Below are positions 11,801 to 23,412 of a stretch of DNA of 64,000 nucleotides, one piece after another. The notes beneath the pieces were generated by a model. That model ran no database searches and was not told where the DNA came from. It saw only the letters and a program-made list of their open reading frames with translations. The position numbers and the translations under genes were made by a program. Every line of letters starts with the position of its first letter. Position 1 is the stretch's first letter. The DNA lies in the NCBI GenBank assembly GCA_023055425.1, contig JALGPY010000010.1:23452363-23516362 (forward strand), in the 5' to 3' direction. This DNA comes from Linanthus parryae. Lineage: Eukaryota > Streptophyta > Magnoliopsida > Ericales > Polemoniaceae.

Positions 11801-11995
11801 AAACAACCCGTGCAATTATCGTAGCAAATATGAGAGAAAACATGCACAAATAAGCTAGAAACACAACTTTTCACTCTTAGGCTTATAAATAGTCAAATTC
11901 ACATATTTACGCACATATAACATATAAATCATGTGAAATAAGCCTATTAGAAGTAATATGAAAGTATTAAAATAACTCCTAAAATGGAGTTATCA
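8802..11995 (-). repeat. Inverted right LTR (interrupted)
   Basis: This is the reverse complement of 3304-4930, collinear throughout, including the palindrome (9772-9787). It lacks the last ~36 U5 bases at its inner end but has an exact U3 terminus at 11995. Without the solo LTR at 9885-11445 and its extra duplication copy it is 1628 bp. It differs from the left LTR by scattered substitutions. Confidence 0.85.
9885..11445 (-). mobile_element. Ty1/copia solo LTR nested in the inverted LTR
   Basis: It starts TGTAGGG and ends CCAACA, 1561 bp, with a perfect 5-bp target duplication CTGGG at 9880-9884 and 11446-11450. The interrupted LTR rejoins collinearly when it is removed. It is clearly related to the LTRs of the copia element at 12092-22145 (shared blocks from 10540 to 11440), and by that comparison lies in minus orientation. 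Confidence 0.9.
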
Positions 11996-12000
11996 ACGAG

Positions 12001-12091
12001 TCAAGGCCGCATCGGCATGTCGCGCCCTCCTCCCGATAACGCAAAGTTTTATTAATCGCAAATCGGGGTCGAACGGGAGGGGGATGTGACA
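12001..12091 (+). mobile_element. Probable Ty3/gypsy LTR, right end
   Basis: This GC-rich stretch ends GGGAGGGGGATGTGACA and is the likely continuation of the LTR ending at 3303. It joins abruptly to a truncated copia LTR at 12092. Confidence 0.35.
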
Positions 12092-12983
12092 AGTATGTTG
12101 TTGCGATTTGATCCTTCTAATTAATTAACCACATTAATTAGTTCCCAAGTCAAGTTCAATCCATATGGCGTGTGACCCCATATGTTTCTACTTAGTTGGT
12201 AGTAAATATTTACTAATATGGAGCGGTGTCTAGCAACACATACATACCACCCAACTAATAGAAATAGTCATCCAACATACCTTGTGCAAGTATTGTCTCA
12301 TCCCTTTGTCTCTATATCCGGATTGGACACGAGACATACAATTCACACTCATATATCCAATCCATAGTTCCTCGATCCTTGGAATAGCCTTATTCGTGCA
12401 AATAACATCAATATTCTATATTTATTTATTTGAGTCTGGCCAGAAATTCTATAAGCACTATCCCTAGAGTGGCCTAGGATATTTTCTCCCGTCATGTGGG
12501 AGGAAAAAATTACATCATTACGATATCTAAGCTTGCTTCTTATTGTGTCCAATACATGCCTTTATGACTACCCAGTCACAGTGTAGCGTTTGACTCTACC
12601 AAAAACTCAATAGTCCACAACTAGATGGTCTAGTGACTTCAAGTCTAAGGATGACAATATCGTTGTCACCGCGAGAAGCACTTGTGACTTTACATAACAT
12701 GTATGTAGCCTTCTCGAAGATGGGTCAATCTAGTATGCCATTACTCCTAATGCATACCCATGTGTTGGATCGTGGTATCTCCATATCAATCCAACCCCAT
12801 ACTAGTCTACAGATGATTGTCCTGTTAATTAGTATAATGGACTAGGGATATTTAAGATAAACAACACAATTGTAAATCTAAGGACTGCATTATATTAAAT
12901 ATCTCCATAAATAATACAATAAATATTCTAGCCAATTATTGTTCATACTAAACTAGATTGCCTCTAGGGCATCTATTCCAACA
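12092..12983 (-). repeat. Truncated 3' LTR of the copia element
   Basis: It ends CCAACA at 12983 and matches the 5' LTR at 20741-22145 over about 890 bp. The other ~500 bp, including the LTR end, are missing at 12092. Confidence 0.85.
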
Positions 12984-12998
12984 GTGTCCCACTTCAAC
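12984..12998 (-). promoter_or_regulatory. Polypurine tract of the copia element
   Basis: On the minus strand GTTGAAGTGGGACAC lies directly before the 3' LTR start TGTTGGAAT. This is the usual copia plus-strand primer position. Confidence 0.75.
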
Positions 12999-13294
12999 TA
13001 GATCCAATCTGCTGCATTTCGTATGCCATTTCTCCTTGTGTGCCCTTCATGTTTGCGCTGCACAAGCGTCTTTGTAAGTGGATGTGACTGATTCTCATTT
13101 GTAGGAATCTTTCATATCCGAACATCTCCTCTATCGATAATATCTCGAGTAAGATGGAACTTCCTAAGTACGTGCTTGGATTTCTCGTGTGACCTTGGTT
13201 CCTTTGATTGCGCAATCACCCCAGTGTTGTCACAACAACTCTACTAGATCCGCAATGCTAGGAACCACACCAAGCTCAGTGATACTTCCTAATC
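12998..13294 (-). pseudogene. Copia RNase H, C-terminal part
   Basis: Minus-strand translation gives the typical copia RNase H tail: D-N-T-G, then A-Q-S-K-E-P-R-S-H, then S-K-H-V-L-R-F-H and P-L-T-K. The stop is at 12998-13000. The piece starts next to the CAAAC duplication of the solo LTR at 13300, and the upstream half is at 15465-15837. At least one frameshift and one stop disrupt it. Confidence 0.8.
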
Positions 13295-13299
13295 CAAAC

Positions 13300-15459
13300 T
13301 GAAAAAACCTGGGATCTCGTTTCAGGGTTAAAGAGACAATCGACAACCAGAAGTAGAAAATTAATTATTAAGATTACATTTCATCTAATAAATACAACAA
13401 TCTTGAGAAGATAAGTTTACAAATGTAATGTGATTGAAATAAGCTATGTGATCTACTAAATGATCTAATTTAAGCTAAACGTCTTTGTCTGGATTCGCGT
13501 TCCCATCCCCCATCCCAATTGATGACATGCGGTTTTAAAATGGCAAAAGCCGACGTAGTTTTGAAGAAATTGATCAGTAAAAACTGAGTAAGTACACACT
13601 ATGACATGTAAATGAACTAGGGGCACGGAAGCATGAGTTGAAAAAAAACAGCAAGTTTAAAACAATAATAGTAACATGCTGGGGATTTTGGAACAACTGA
13701 AATTAACCGAATAACAAAACCTCTCTGTTTAAGAACTTTAAGTAACCCTAAGTATTTAGTGAAATCTCCAGAGTAAACAAGTCCATTTGGATTTGATAAC
13801 GATATTAGTTCATGAGTATCCAAAGCTTTTCAAATAATTTTATTTGATTAAGGCATATCAAGAGACACAAACAACATCAATAGAGTAGTCAATTTTCTTC
13901 AAGTTCAATTAACCGTTAAGTTTAGCTGGGGCAAGTCAAGAGCCACCAGCGGATCAATGTAAATAGAGGGATCACGAAGTAATCACAAAGGGTTCCTTCT
14001 AGGGTCAATAAAACCCTATTTCACCCAAGCGTTAAGGGAGCCCATTCGTTAACCCAGCTCACAACATTAGCTAAAGGCCTTAAGTGTAGACACCCCTATA
14101 CCGTAGTGACCCTTACAAGTATAAGTAGCACTCTATAGCTCTAACAAACCCCTTGGCCTCAATACTTTGGTACATTTTATCTCATCAGGGGCGGATTTGT
14201 GAACAATTAAGTTCTATCCACTAATAAGAAGCATTGCTTCAATGGTCTTAGCCATAAGAAAATGGAGGATCGCTTGGCGCCTCCCATTAATAACACAACT
14301 CTGTACATCGTTCTAAATCTATTAGAGGTATCTTATTACCGTTATTTCTCATAACCAAAGTTGGTATAAAATCTTCACAAGTCATTTCCAAGACTTCTCA
14401 GTATAAATCAATAATCGGAATTTTTTGGTATAAATCATGCTTTTCATACTCTTCCAAATAAGTGATATTCATTTAAAATGTCACTCACATGGGCACAATG
14501 TGATAATTAAGTTTTTGGACGTATGTATTTTATTTCTTCTCTTAACCATAGAAAAAATCAGATTATCAACTTATCACAAGTAAAGTTCCAGGACTTAAAA
14601 AGAGGATTCAATTTATATCCAAATAATTTCGAGTATAAATCATGCTTTACATACTTTTTTAATTGACAAATTATTCATCCGAGTCATCACACAAACTCTT
14701 ACACTTTGATAAGTAAGATTCGAACATATGTACTTACCGATGAGCCAAGAAAGGCGCAAAGCTAGAACTCCTACAACGCTCATCTCATTTGAATCTGGGT
14801 CTCACAGTCAATGCAGCGATAAAAACACGTACGTCTATCGCGGAACGGTCCACAACCCGGTGGATATACACAAGTCAAGTATAGAACCTATTAGCATATA
14901 CCCTCTATACGAGGTTGTATGCATGAATGCAATAAAATGCAGGTCATGCAAGCTAACTTGACTGAAACGGCTCTAATACTCCAAAACTATCCAATACCAA
15001 CTATGATTGTGTATGGACCCAAACTATACTCATACTGGCCCAAAAACATGTAAGAATGAGTTCATGGTGGTTGGAGGAGAAAGAAGAGGAAGAAGAAGAA
15101 AATGATGATTGAAGGAGATGAAAATGTCTCTCCCACACAACTCAGCAGCTTAGAGTGTTTCTATCTAACCCAAGATGTGTCAAAATGAGCATGCCAAGTG
15201 GCACTCATGCACTAGGGGGTTGTAAATGTAGTTTTCCAAACTTTTGGGTACAAACTAGAATTTTAGGTATTCACTTACTTTCAGAGAATTGCACAACCAC
15301 CCCAAATATTTCTAGTGCCTCAAAATCATTGTAACAACTTCCAAATATTTCTAACACTCCGAAATTCCACCTTTAAAGTCGTGACAAACTATTTACAAAT
15401 TCGCCCCCGAAGACTTGATATTGCACTTAAGAACACTCTCGGGAATCAACGGGGTTACA
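13300..15459 (-). mobile_element. Gypsy-like solo LTR inside the copia RNase H gene
   Basis: It starts TGAAAAAACC and ends CGGGGTTACA, 2160 bp, flanked by perfect CAAAC duplications (13295-13299 and 15460-15464). Removing it rejoins the RNase H codons. Its minus-strand start, TGTAACCCCG, resembles the Tekay LTR start, which suggests minus orientation. No gene is seen in it; two short frames (13617-13823 and 14728-14961) look accidental. Confidence 0.85.
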
Positions 15460-15464
15460 CAAAC

Positions 15465-15837
15465 AACCTCCTTTGTTGCGCCCTTCGCAGCAATGTACTC
15501 AACCTCTGTTACAGAATCAGCAACCGTCTCTTGCTTAAGAACTTTTCCAGCTTACCGCTGCTCCATTCAGGAAAAACACAAACCACGATTGTGATCTGAA
15601 ATCGTCTTTGTCGGTTTTGAAGCTTTCATCCATGTAACCCCTTACACGTAACTCCTCCTTTTCTACAAATATAAAGAACGCAACATTAGTTCTTCTCAAG
15701 TACTTTAGGATGTTCTTGACTGCAATCCAGTGACTCTCACCTGGATTGGACTGATATATTCTTTTCATACTCAATGCATATGACACATCTGGTCTAGTAC
15801 ATAACATGGCGTACATAAGGATCCTATGGCCGAGCAT
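15465..15837 (-). pseudogene. Copia RT end and RNase H, N-terminal part
   Basis: It encodes the conserved stretch around M-Y-A-M-L-C-T-R-P-D, then YLRRT and the T-E-V-E-Y-I-A-A block of copia RNase H. It is then broken by the solo LTR insertion. The first part continues in frame-shifted form from the RT piece at 15824-16150. Confidence 0.8.
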
Positions 15838-16679
15838 AAGGAACCCTACTCATGCGTTCCTTCTCAATCTCATTGGAAGGACAACCACTCTTCGAAAGAG
15901 TGATTCCATGCGACATGGGCAAGAATCCCTTCTTGGAATCCAGCATGTTGAACCGCTTCAAAACCTTGACTATATATGTAATTTGACTCAGGCCGAGTAG
16001 CTTCTTAGATCTATCTCCATAGATCTTGATACCAAGTATATGTGTTGCTTGACCTAAGTCTTTCATTGAGAAACACTTTACTACCCAATATTTAACAGAT
16101 TGCAACATAGGGATGTTATTTCCAATGAGTAGTATGTCATCCACATACAAGAGCAGAAAAGAAACATAGCTCCCACTAACCTTCTTGTAAACACAAGATT
16201 CATCTTCGTTTCTGATGAAGCCAAACTCTTTGAATACTTCATCAAAACGTCGATTCCAAAATCCTAGAAGCTTGCTTCAATCCATAAATGGATCGTTGCA
16301 ATTTATAGACTTTGTTGGCTTGCTTTGGATCTTCACAAACCTCAGGTTGTGTCATGCACACGTGCTCAAGGAGATTTCCATACATGAATGCTGTTTTGAC
16401 ATCCATCTGCCAAATCTCATAGTCGTAGTAAGCCGCAATAGCGAGTAAGATTTTAATGGATTTGGTCATTGCGACTGGTGAAAAGGTTTCATGATAGTCA
16501 ATACCATAAATATGTTTGAATACTTTAGCAACCAATCGGCTCTTATAGGTAATCACATTACCAACCATGTCGATCTTCTTCTTGAAGACCCACTTGCACC
16601 CTATAGGCCGAGCATCTTCGGGTTGTTCCACCAAAGTCCATACTTTGTTGGTATACATGGATTCCATCTCGGATCTCAT
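15824..16679 (-). pseudogene. Copia reverse transcriptase
   Basis: Two overlapping frames (16679-16242 and 16150-15824) cover the RVT_2 domain. The first has W-T-L-V, then C-K-W-V-F-K-K, Y-K-S-R-L-V-A-K and M-D-V-K-T-A-F, the last containing the first catalytic Asp. The second has the intact catalytic Y-V-D-D followed by I-L-L-I-G-N and then F-S-M-K-D-L-G. A frameshift near 16200 separates them, so the enzyme cannot be made from this copy. Confidence 0.85.
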
Positions 16680-16979
16680 GGCCTCAAGCCACTTTGAGAA
16701 TCCGACCCTTTTATGGCCTCTCCATAGGTAGCAGGCTCATCATCTATGAGCAACGTGTCACCAGACTCAGTCATGAGAAGTCCATACCTCTCTGGCTCCT
16801 GGCGCACTCTACTCGACCTACGGAGTTCATGTGTTACTTGAACAGGCTGCTCCACAACCTCTTGGGTTTCCTATTCATGTTCCATATTAGGACCAATGCC
16901 TTTTGGTTCTTTAACTTCTTGAACTTCAACAGTCCTCCTACTTGCTTCTTTAGAGACAAACTATCTTTCTAGAAATACG

Positions 16980-18183
16980 CCAGACCGAGCAATAATTTTT
17001 TTGTCTCAGTTGGACTGTAGAAATAATATCGCTTAGTTTCCATACGGTATCCCAAAAACTTGCATTTTTCCGACTTAGGCCCTAGCTTGTCTGATTTTAA
17101 ACGTTTATATAGACATCGCAACCCCAACTCTTCATGAACGACATTATGGGATGACTATCTCATGTGGTGTCTTCATGAATGATTTAGATGGAACACGGTT
17201 AATGGTGAAAGCTCCACTCAATAGAACGTAGCCCCAAAATGACAATGGAAGATCAGTTTGACACATCATAGATCAAACCATATACAATAGAGTTCGATTC
17301 CACCTCTCAGACACGCCATTCCACTATTCTTTTCGGGTTTAGTGAGTTGGGATATTATCCCACACTCTCTAATATAGTCATGAAACTGTTGGCTCAATTA
17401 TTAACCTCCACGATCCGATCGTAGAGCCTTAATACTATTGCAAAGTTGCTTCTCTTATTCATTCTTTAATTCTTTGAAATTTTCAAAGGATTTGGATTCG
17501 GCCTTCATAAGGTACACAAATCCATATCTACTGAAATCATTAGTTTATGTGATGAAGTAGACGTAACCACCCCTGGCAGGCGTGGCAAAAGGTCCACATA
17601 CATCAGTATGTATTAGCGCCAATTGCTTACTAGCCCTATCACCTTTCTTATTTAAAGGGGACTTTGTCATTTTTCCCAATAAACAAGCCTCACATGTCTC
17701 ATATGCAAAATCAAATGAGTCTAGAAAACCATCCTTATGGAGTCTAGATACACGTTTCTCATTTATATGGCCTAAACGACAGTTCCATAGATAAGCTGGA
17801 TTTAAATTATTCATTTTAATCCTCTTGGTAATAATGTTATAGACAGGATTGCTTAGATCAAGGATATATAATCCATTAATTAATTGCCCACTACAATAGT
17901 AAATACTATCAAAATAAATGGAACAACAATTGTTCTTTATTGAAATAGTAAAACCATCCTTGTCCAAACAAGAAATAGAAATAATGTTTCTGCTCATAGC
18001 AGGCACAAAATAGCAATTATTTAATGCTAAAACTAATCTTGTAGACAGAGACAGCTCGTACAAGCCTACGGCCAATGCAACAACCTTTGCTCCATTCCCA
18101 ACGCGCAAGTCTATCTTCCTTTTAGCCAATCTTCTACTTCTCTTTAGATCTTGCACTTTTTGACAAATGTGAGATCCATCCAC
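16980..18183 (-). pseudogene. Copia integrase
   Basis: The 17545-18183 part holds the GAG-pre-integrase zinc region (W..R-L-G-H-I-N, then C-E-A-C-L-L-G-K) and the first core Asp in H-T-D-V-C-G-P. It is open for 212 codons. Downstream (about 17540-16980) the core continues in broken frames with remnants of D-D-F-S-R-Y and a lysine/glutamate-rich stretch. Upstream it follows gag after a short protease region that I could not delimit. Confidence 0.78.
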
Positions 18184-18279
18184 ATCCAGTATCCAATAAC
18201 CATGATGAAGAGATAGTTAAGTTGAAATCTATAACAAAATACCTGGTGGTGGTGGAATTACTATTCCAAGCCTCTTATC

Positions 18280-19095
18280 CTCCATATATTTTGGGCAGTT
18301 CCTCCTCCAGTGTCTAGACTGACTGCAGTAGTGACACTCACCTTTAGTCACACTTTTCGGAATGTTGCCAACAGGTTTAAGGGCAGATTCCTTGGGTTTG
18401 GCAACTTATTTGCCCTCCCTTGGAGGTAGACGCAAAACTTTTTCCCTTTCCTTTGTGTACCATCATTACGGATTGTCCCTTACCCTTGTTGATGCTTTGT
18501 TTAGCTGTCCTCAACATACTAAGTAAATCTGGCAGAGGTTTCGCAATCTCATTCATGTTATAGTTCAGAGTAAACTGTCCATAACTCTCAGGCAACGATT
18601 GCAATATGAGATCGGTGGCCAAATCTTGACCCACCGGAAACCATAGGCGGCTAAGGCTCTCAAGATAGTCGATCATACGTAACACGTGCGGCCCCACCGG
18701 GTTTCCTTCTGACATATGAAATTTGAACAATGCCTTGGAAACTTCATACCTTTCAACACAAGCCTGCTATTGGTAGAGCTGCCTCGAGTATGTGATCATG
18801 TCGACTGCATTCATGCTCTCATGTTGCTTCTGAAGCTCAGAGGACATGGTGCAAAGCATCAGGCAGGCTGCATCATTAGCATCATCAACACGCTTTTGAT
18901 ACGCCTTTAGGGCTGCAGGAGTATTGTTTTTCGGACCTTCGAGAACTTTTTCCTCTAGAGCGTACAATTTATTTTCCTACTTGAGAGTGATTCTCAAGTT
19001 TATGTACCCGTATAGAAAATTGGTCCCAGAGAGCTTGTCCTTCTCAAGGGCAGAGCGTAGGGAGTGTGATGAGCTCGATGAGTTGTTTTCCAATG
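18280..19095 (-). pseudogene. Copia Gag
   Basis: Minus-strand fragments give a UBN2/retrotran_gag-type copia Gag: L-E-K-D-K-L-S-G-T-N-F near 19040, C-L-M-L at about 18860, L-P-E-S-Y near 18590, and a zinc knuckle C-H-Y-C-(4)-H-(4)-C at about 18290-18335. At least two frameshifts and one stop break it. Confidence 0.8.
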
Positions 19096-20727
19096 GAATT
19101 CTACAAAAGAAAATACGCAAGTTTTAGTATTTGTGAACAATTTTACTATATAATAATGGTTAGATTATTAAATACTGCTCCCTGTATTTTTCTACGGATC
19201 AATAACCCTTAAGATATTAATGCGGAAACTATCTTTATATTTTCTTGCGGGACAAGATCCATATTTCATTTTCTTTTGAGCTTGCTTTGGCAAGTCACCC
19301 AAAAGTTAGTTATTTAGGTAGGAACAATTCCAATTGTATCCCATGCAACTCTTGGTTCAATTAGGCAAATAACTCCTTATTTATCTATCCCATAGATAAT
19401 CCTAATTGATTGCCTCTAGGTTTTTAATCCTTATTAAAATTACCTAGTTACGTCCAACCTCTTACTCCAACAATCGCACAATATATGTGTCATCGCACCA
19501 CACAATGATGAATCAAGTCGCCTTGCTTTGACACGCACGAGCTTGATTAATCGATTTTGTGATGAGTGTTTAAGTAACGAGAAGGAAAAACATAATATTT
19601 AGTTTTAAGGAATTTTCCATTCAATTTTAATTATTTTGTTGATCTTTATAAACTATCTACTTATTTGAGTTTCAGCAAAAATCCAAATTAATGATCCGGG
19701 TTGTTTAATTATCTTATTATCAAATTGCATGGATCATCCATACACCAACAACAATAATAATACAATAAAATAAACATCCACAAAATAGAAATTAACTTGA
19801 TATGGATATGGCCTCCTAAACTAAAATATTCCCAAGCCAATGAGCATATCTATGAACCCTAAAATAGCAAGTGCATCTCCATATGCCTCCATCTTTTGGT
19901 CCATCCTCCATAGCCTTGTGGAATGCTCCATGCTCCATGTTGTGGCTCCTTTAATTCCTTGGGATTATTTTCTTCAATCTTGGTTATCATCTATTTTATC
20001 TAGTACTAGCTAGCATCTATACTAAATAAAATAAATCTCAAAAGTTGAGAAAAATACCGGCTCGCAGGCCGTAAACCCTAATTAATAAATACATCAAATT
20101 GATCAGCTCGCAGGCCATAAACAAACCACAAAAATTAAACATTCACAACAAACCACTTCTAAGGCTATATCCAATCACCATAAAAATTGCACATAAACAG
20201 TTAAAACTAATTTTAATGCGCTTAGTCAATTTTTCATTTATTTTAGGATTATTAGGGTCAAAACGGTCCAAGACGCCCAACCAACTAGGTGGTCGAACTC
20301 TTGGGAGCCGCCAGGGCTGAGCCTAGGCCGGTCGGCCCAACCCGCGGGGTCAGCTGGACCGCCTAGGCGGCAAAGATGGAGGGGCGGTATCCCTAGGGGG
20401 GGGGGGGAGGGGCGAACCAATTAGAAGTGGTTTCCAAAACAACTTCTTCCTTGTTCCCCAAGTCCAAAACGATTCCATATTGAAACTCCTATGTTTCCAA
20501 AACGATTCCAAAACGACTCCAATTTGTGCCCAAACCCTAGATCTAATATCATGGAATTTCTCAAACTCACTAATTCATACATCTCATGTAAAAGTTAGAT
20601 CTTGTTTGGTTGAATCACATTCAACATGCATCTAATATGCTTAATTTGTTGTTTTAACCCAATAATCACCAATTATAGGTGAAAACAACAAAATCGTAAC
20701 ACATGAAATATGTTATGCTCTACGACG
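19096..20727 (-). other. Long non-coding leader of the copia element
   Basis: This stretch of 1.6 kb between the primer-binding site and gag is longer than usual for copia. It shows no protein coding. It contains two copies of GGCTCGCAGGCC-like sequence (about 20058 and 20106), a GC-rich block (20270-20420) and a run of twelve or more G near 20396. A further unrecognised insertion is possible. Confidence 0.5.
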
Positions 20728-20739
20728 GCCCTGATACCA
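20728..20739 (-). promoter_or_regulatory. Primer-binding site (initiator-Met type) of the copia element
   Basis: The minus strand reads TGGTATCAGGGC, a one-base variant of the common TGGTATCAGAGC. It sits one base from the 5' LTR end. Confidence 0.8.
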
Positions 20740-20740
20740 C

Positions 20741-22145
20741 TGTAGCGTTTTGATCTTGGATAGCAGAATAAACCATAATTTATCCGATCAAGACTGTCCA
20801 AGGATCACAGGAAGAGAATTCATAACGATAGTAAATGATTCATAACTAGTACCTTGTGGGTCTCTTGTGATGACTTCAACCACAAATATTCTTGTGTTTC
20901 TACGGTTGATCCACGCCTAGGATTGAGATCTAGATCCTCCAACTCCTTGTACTAGCTAGGAACGGTGGAGGAGGAAGAAGAAATCACGCAACGGAGACCA
21001 AAAAAGAGGGTTCGGCCTCTCTCTTTGGCCAACGAGTAGGGGGCAGCAGCAAGGGACTTCGGCCTCTTGTTTGTCTTGCTCTCTCATTGCTTTTCTTCTA
21101 CTCAACTTATGTTATGAGAATTAGTATGTAGGATGGAAAATAGGAGCATCCTTTATATAGTCCAACAACTCCTTGTTACTACATAAAGGCCCTATCCTAA
21201 TCCTACTCAAGTTCGGATTAGTCCAACTTGCATATTAGTCCTTCTAAGTTAGAAAGTTATTGCGATTTGATCCTTCTAGTTAACTAACCATATTAATTAA
21301 TTCCCAAGTCTAGTTCAATCCATATGGCATGTGACACCATAAGTTTCTACTTAGTTGGTAGTAACTATATATACTAATATGGAGCAGTGTCTAGCAACAC
21401 ATCCATACCACCAAATTAACAGAAATAGTCATCCGACAAACCTTGTGCAAGTATTGTCTCATCCCTTTGTCTCTACATCCGGATTGGAGACGCGACATAC
21501 AAGTCACACTCGTATATCCAATCCATAGTTCCTCGATCCTGGGAATAGCCTTATTCGTGCAAATAACATCAATATCCTATATTGATTTATTTGAGTCTGG
21601 CCAGACATTCTATAAGAACTATCCCTCGAGTGGTCTCGGATATTTTCTCCCGTTATGTAGGAGGGACAAATTCTATCTACATCACTACGATATCTAAGCT
21701 TGCTTCATATTGTGTCCGATACGCGCCTTTATGACTACCCAGTCACGGTGTAGCGTTTGACGCTACCAAAAACACAATATTCCACAACTAGATGGTCTAG
21801 TGACTTCAAGTCCAAGGATTACAATACTGTTGTCACCGCGAGAAACACTTGTGACTTTACATAACATGTATGCAGCCTTGTTGGAGATGGGTCCATCCGG
21901 TATGCCATTACTCCTAATGCATACCCATGTGTTGGATCGTGATATCTCCATATCAATCCAACCACATACTAGTGTATAGATGATTGTCCTGTTAAGTATA
22001 ATGGACTAGGGATATTTCAGATAATTAGCACAATTGTAAATCTAAGGACTTCATTATATTAAATATCTCCATAAACAATACAATGAATATTCTAGCCAAT
22101 TATTACTCATTAAACTAGATTGGCTCTAGGGCATCTATTCCAACA
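20741..22145 (-). repeat. 5' LTR of the copia element
   Basis: It runs from TGTAGCG to CCAACA, 1405 bp. It shares long blocks with 12092-12983 and with the solo LTR at 9885-11445, for example the region around ATGGAGCAGTGTCTAGC. Confidence 0.88.
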
Positions 22146-22559
22146 CTCTGCATACCCAATTGTTTCGCCTACTGCCTTGGCGACAATGAGAGAGACAATT
22201 ATTGAAGCCCTAAATCAGATGGAGGAGGAGAAAAGAAGTAGAAACACAGCACCGACGGCTTACCATGTTGAGTTCTCCAATTTAAGATTAATAAACTGAT
22301 TGTTATAATTGAGTTTAATACACCGATTGAGGACGAGGTTAACCAGAACGAAAATACGTCAATCCCCTGGGCTTCTCACTGAAGGTGTGGGAGTCTCGTC
22401 AATCGTTGAGAAGAAGGGCGTGGGTGAGGTAAGATAGGAATCCTACATGCATGGTTCGGTTGAGAAGAAGGGGATGAGAGAAAAAGAAAAGATATTACCA
22501 AAACATTTATGAAAATATAGTGACTATTTTGGGGCGGGAGTGTAAAATATTTGGAGTGA
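22146..22559. other. Unassigned segment before the CACTA end
   Basis: No clear gene. A short open stretch near 22182 (M-R-E-T-I-I-E-A-L) is too brief to assign. It may be interior of the CACTA transposon whose end follows. Confidence 0.4.
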
Positions 22560-22759
22560 AAAGGTTGACCGTCGTATTTTTAACTAGATACAAAGCTGAC
22601 ATTATGTAGGTGTAGTTAAACTATTTCAAATACGATGCTAAATAGACAAGCGTAGTAAAAACATAAAATACGACGGAAGTAAAAAGTATGCCGTATTTAA
22701 AATAAAAAACGACGTTTCCAATTTGCTTACCATCTTTTTAAGAGACATTTCTTGTAGTG
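22560..22759 (-). mobile_element. Terminus of a CACTA (En/Spm-like) DNA transposon
   Basis: Position 22759 ends in TTTCTTGTAGTG, whose reverse complement CACTACAAGAAA is the classical plant CACTA terminal inverted repeat. Over the adjoining 200 bases the motif TACGACG/CGTCGTA recurs in both orientations (about 22570, 22632, 22669 and 22711), as expected of CACTA subterminal repeats. The other terminus was not found; the copia insertion or truncation may have removed it. Confidence 0.7.
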
Positions 22760-23412
22760 TTATATCCTTGATGAACTCCTGTAAGTGTTCGAGGGGAATG
22801 GAACCATCTGCTCACAACTGCAAACTTGGTCTTCGCGTTTTCTTAGCGTTTGTCTTTTAGACTTCTTCTCGACGCTTAGGAGCATATTCGAAGACTTGAC
22901 TTGCTTCCTCACAACTCTGCTATTTGTTCATTATTCTTGTGAGTTGCACATCATGATAACTCACAATCTTTCTCATCTCTTTAAACCCTTAAGTGAGTTC
23001 TGTTACTTTCTTTCAAGGGAAACTATGTTGGTTTTCATGACAGGCATGCCACTCACATCATATGAAAGACCTTTGGTACTACTGGATGACACTTCATCAG
23101 AGTCACTTTCACTTTCTTCTGCACGAGACTTTCCCGCAATAGAGAATTCTTGAGGAGTTGTTTGTCCCGACTTCACCTTCTCTATAGCATCACCTATGAC
23201 AGCATCTACGTCAATCTTCGTTGGCGAAACATCGTCTTTGCCCCCTGTTGATTCAGAGTAATCATTAGGCTTTGACTACTAGGAGCTAAAGACATGAGAA
23301 ACCCTTGGGAAGGTCGTTGGAAGAATCCCATTACTTGATGCCTTAGTCTTGCTTCGAGTGATGAAACCAACATCTTTTGAGGCCTGATTTAGTCACATTG
23401 GTGGAAGATTCA
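22760..23412 (-). pseudogene. Decayed gag-like reading frame, main part
   Basis: Read on the minus strand after removing the chromovirus, the sequence continues from 51609-51663. It gives G-F-I-T-R-S-K-T-K, then an acidic serine-rich stretch (E-E-S-E-S-D-S-D-E) and M-P-V-M-K-T-N followed by a coiled-coil-like L-E-R stretch. That order resembles the N-terminal Gag region of some plant gypsy elements, but I cannot name it with certainty. Several stops and frameshifts are present. Confidence 0.4.

Larger units (their letters stand above)
3304..11995 (+). mobile_element. Athila/Tat-type gypsy element with inverted LTRs
   Basis: The element begins TGATAACTCC at 3304 and ends GGAGTTATCA at 11995, and both ends abut the same 5-bp direct repeat ACGAG (3299-3303 and 11996-12000). 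The left LTR (3304-4966) is followed by a tRNA-Asp-type primer-binding site and a gag-protease frame. The right LTR (8802-11995, without its nested insertion) is the reverse complement of the left one, so both outer ends are U3 ends. RT, RNase H and integrase are absent. The right LTR lacks about 36 bases of its U5 end where it joins the interior. A canonical element would have LTRs in direct orientation, so this is a rearranged integration product or, less likely, two overlapping elements. Confidence 0.8.
12092..22145 (-). mobile_element. Ty1/copia retrotransposon, minus strand, decayed
   Basis: On the minus strand the order is 5' LTR (22145-20741), primer-binding site, long leader, gag, integrase, reverse transcriptase, RNase H, polypurine tract (12984-12998) and a truncated 3' LTR (12983-12092). 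GAG-INT-RT-RH is the Ty1/copia gene order. All coding parts carry frameshifts or stops. A gypsy-like solo LTR interrupts RNase H. The base after the 5' LTR begins CTCTG, but the left target copy is lost with the truncated 3' LTR. Confidence 0.88.

Noticed and set aside
22785..23153. 122-codon plus-strand frame
   Set aside because: Antisense to the gag-like pseudogene, which gives a better protein-like pattern on the minus strand.
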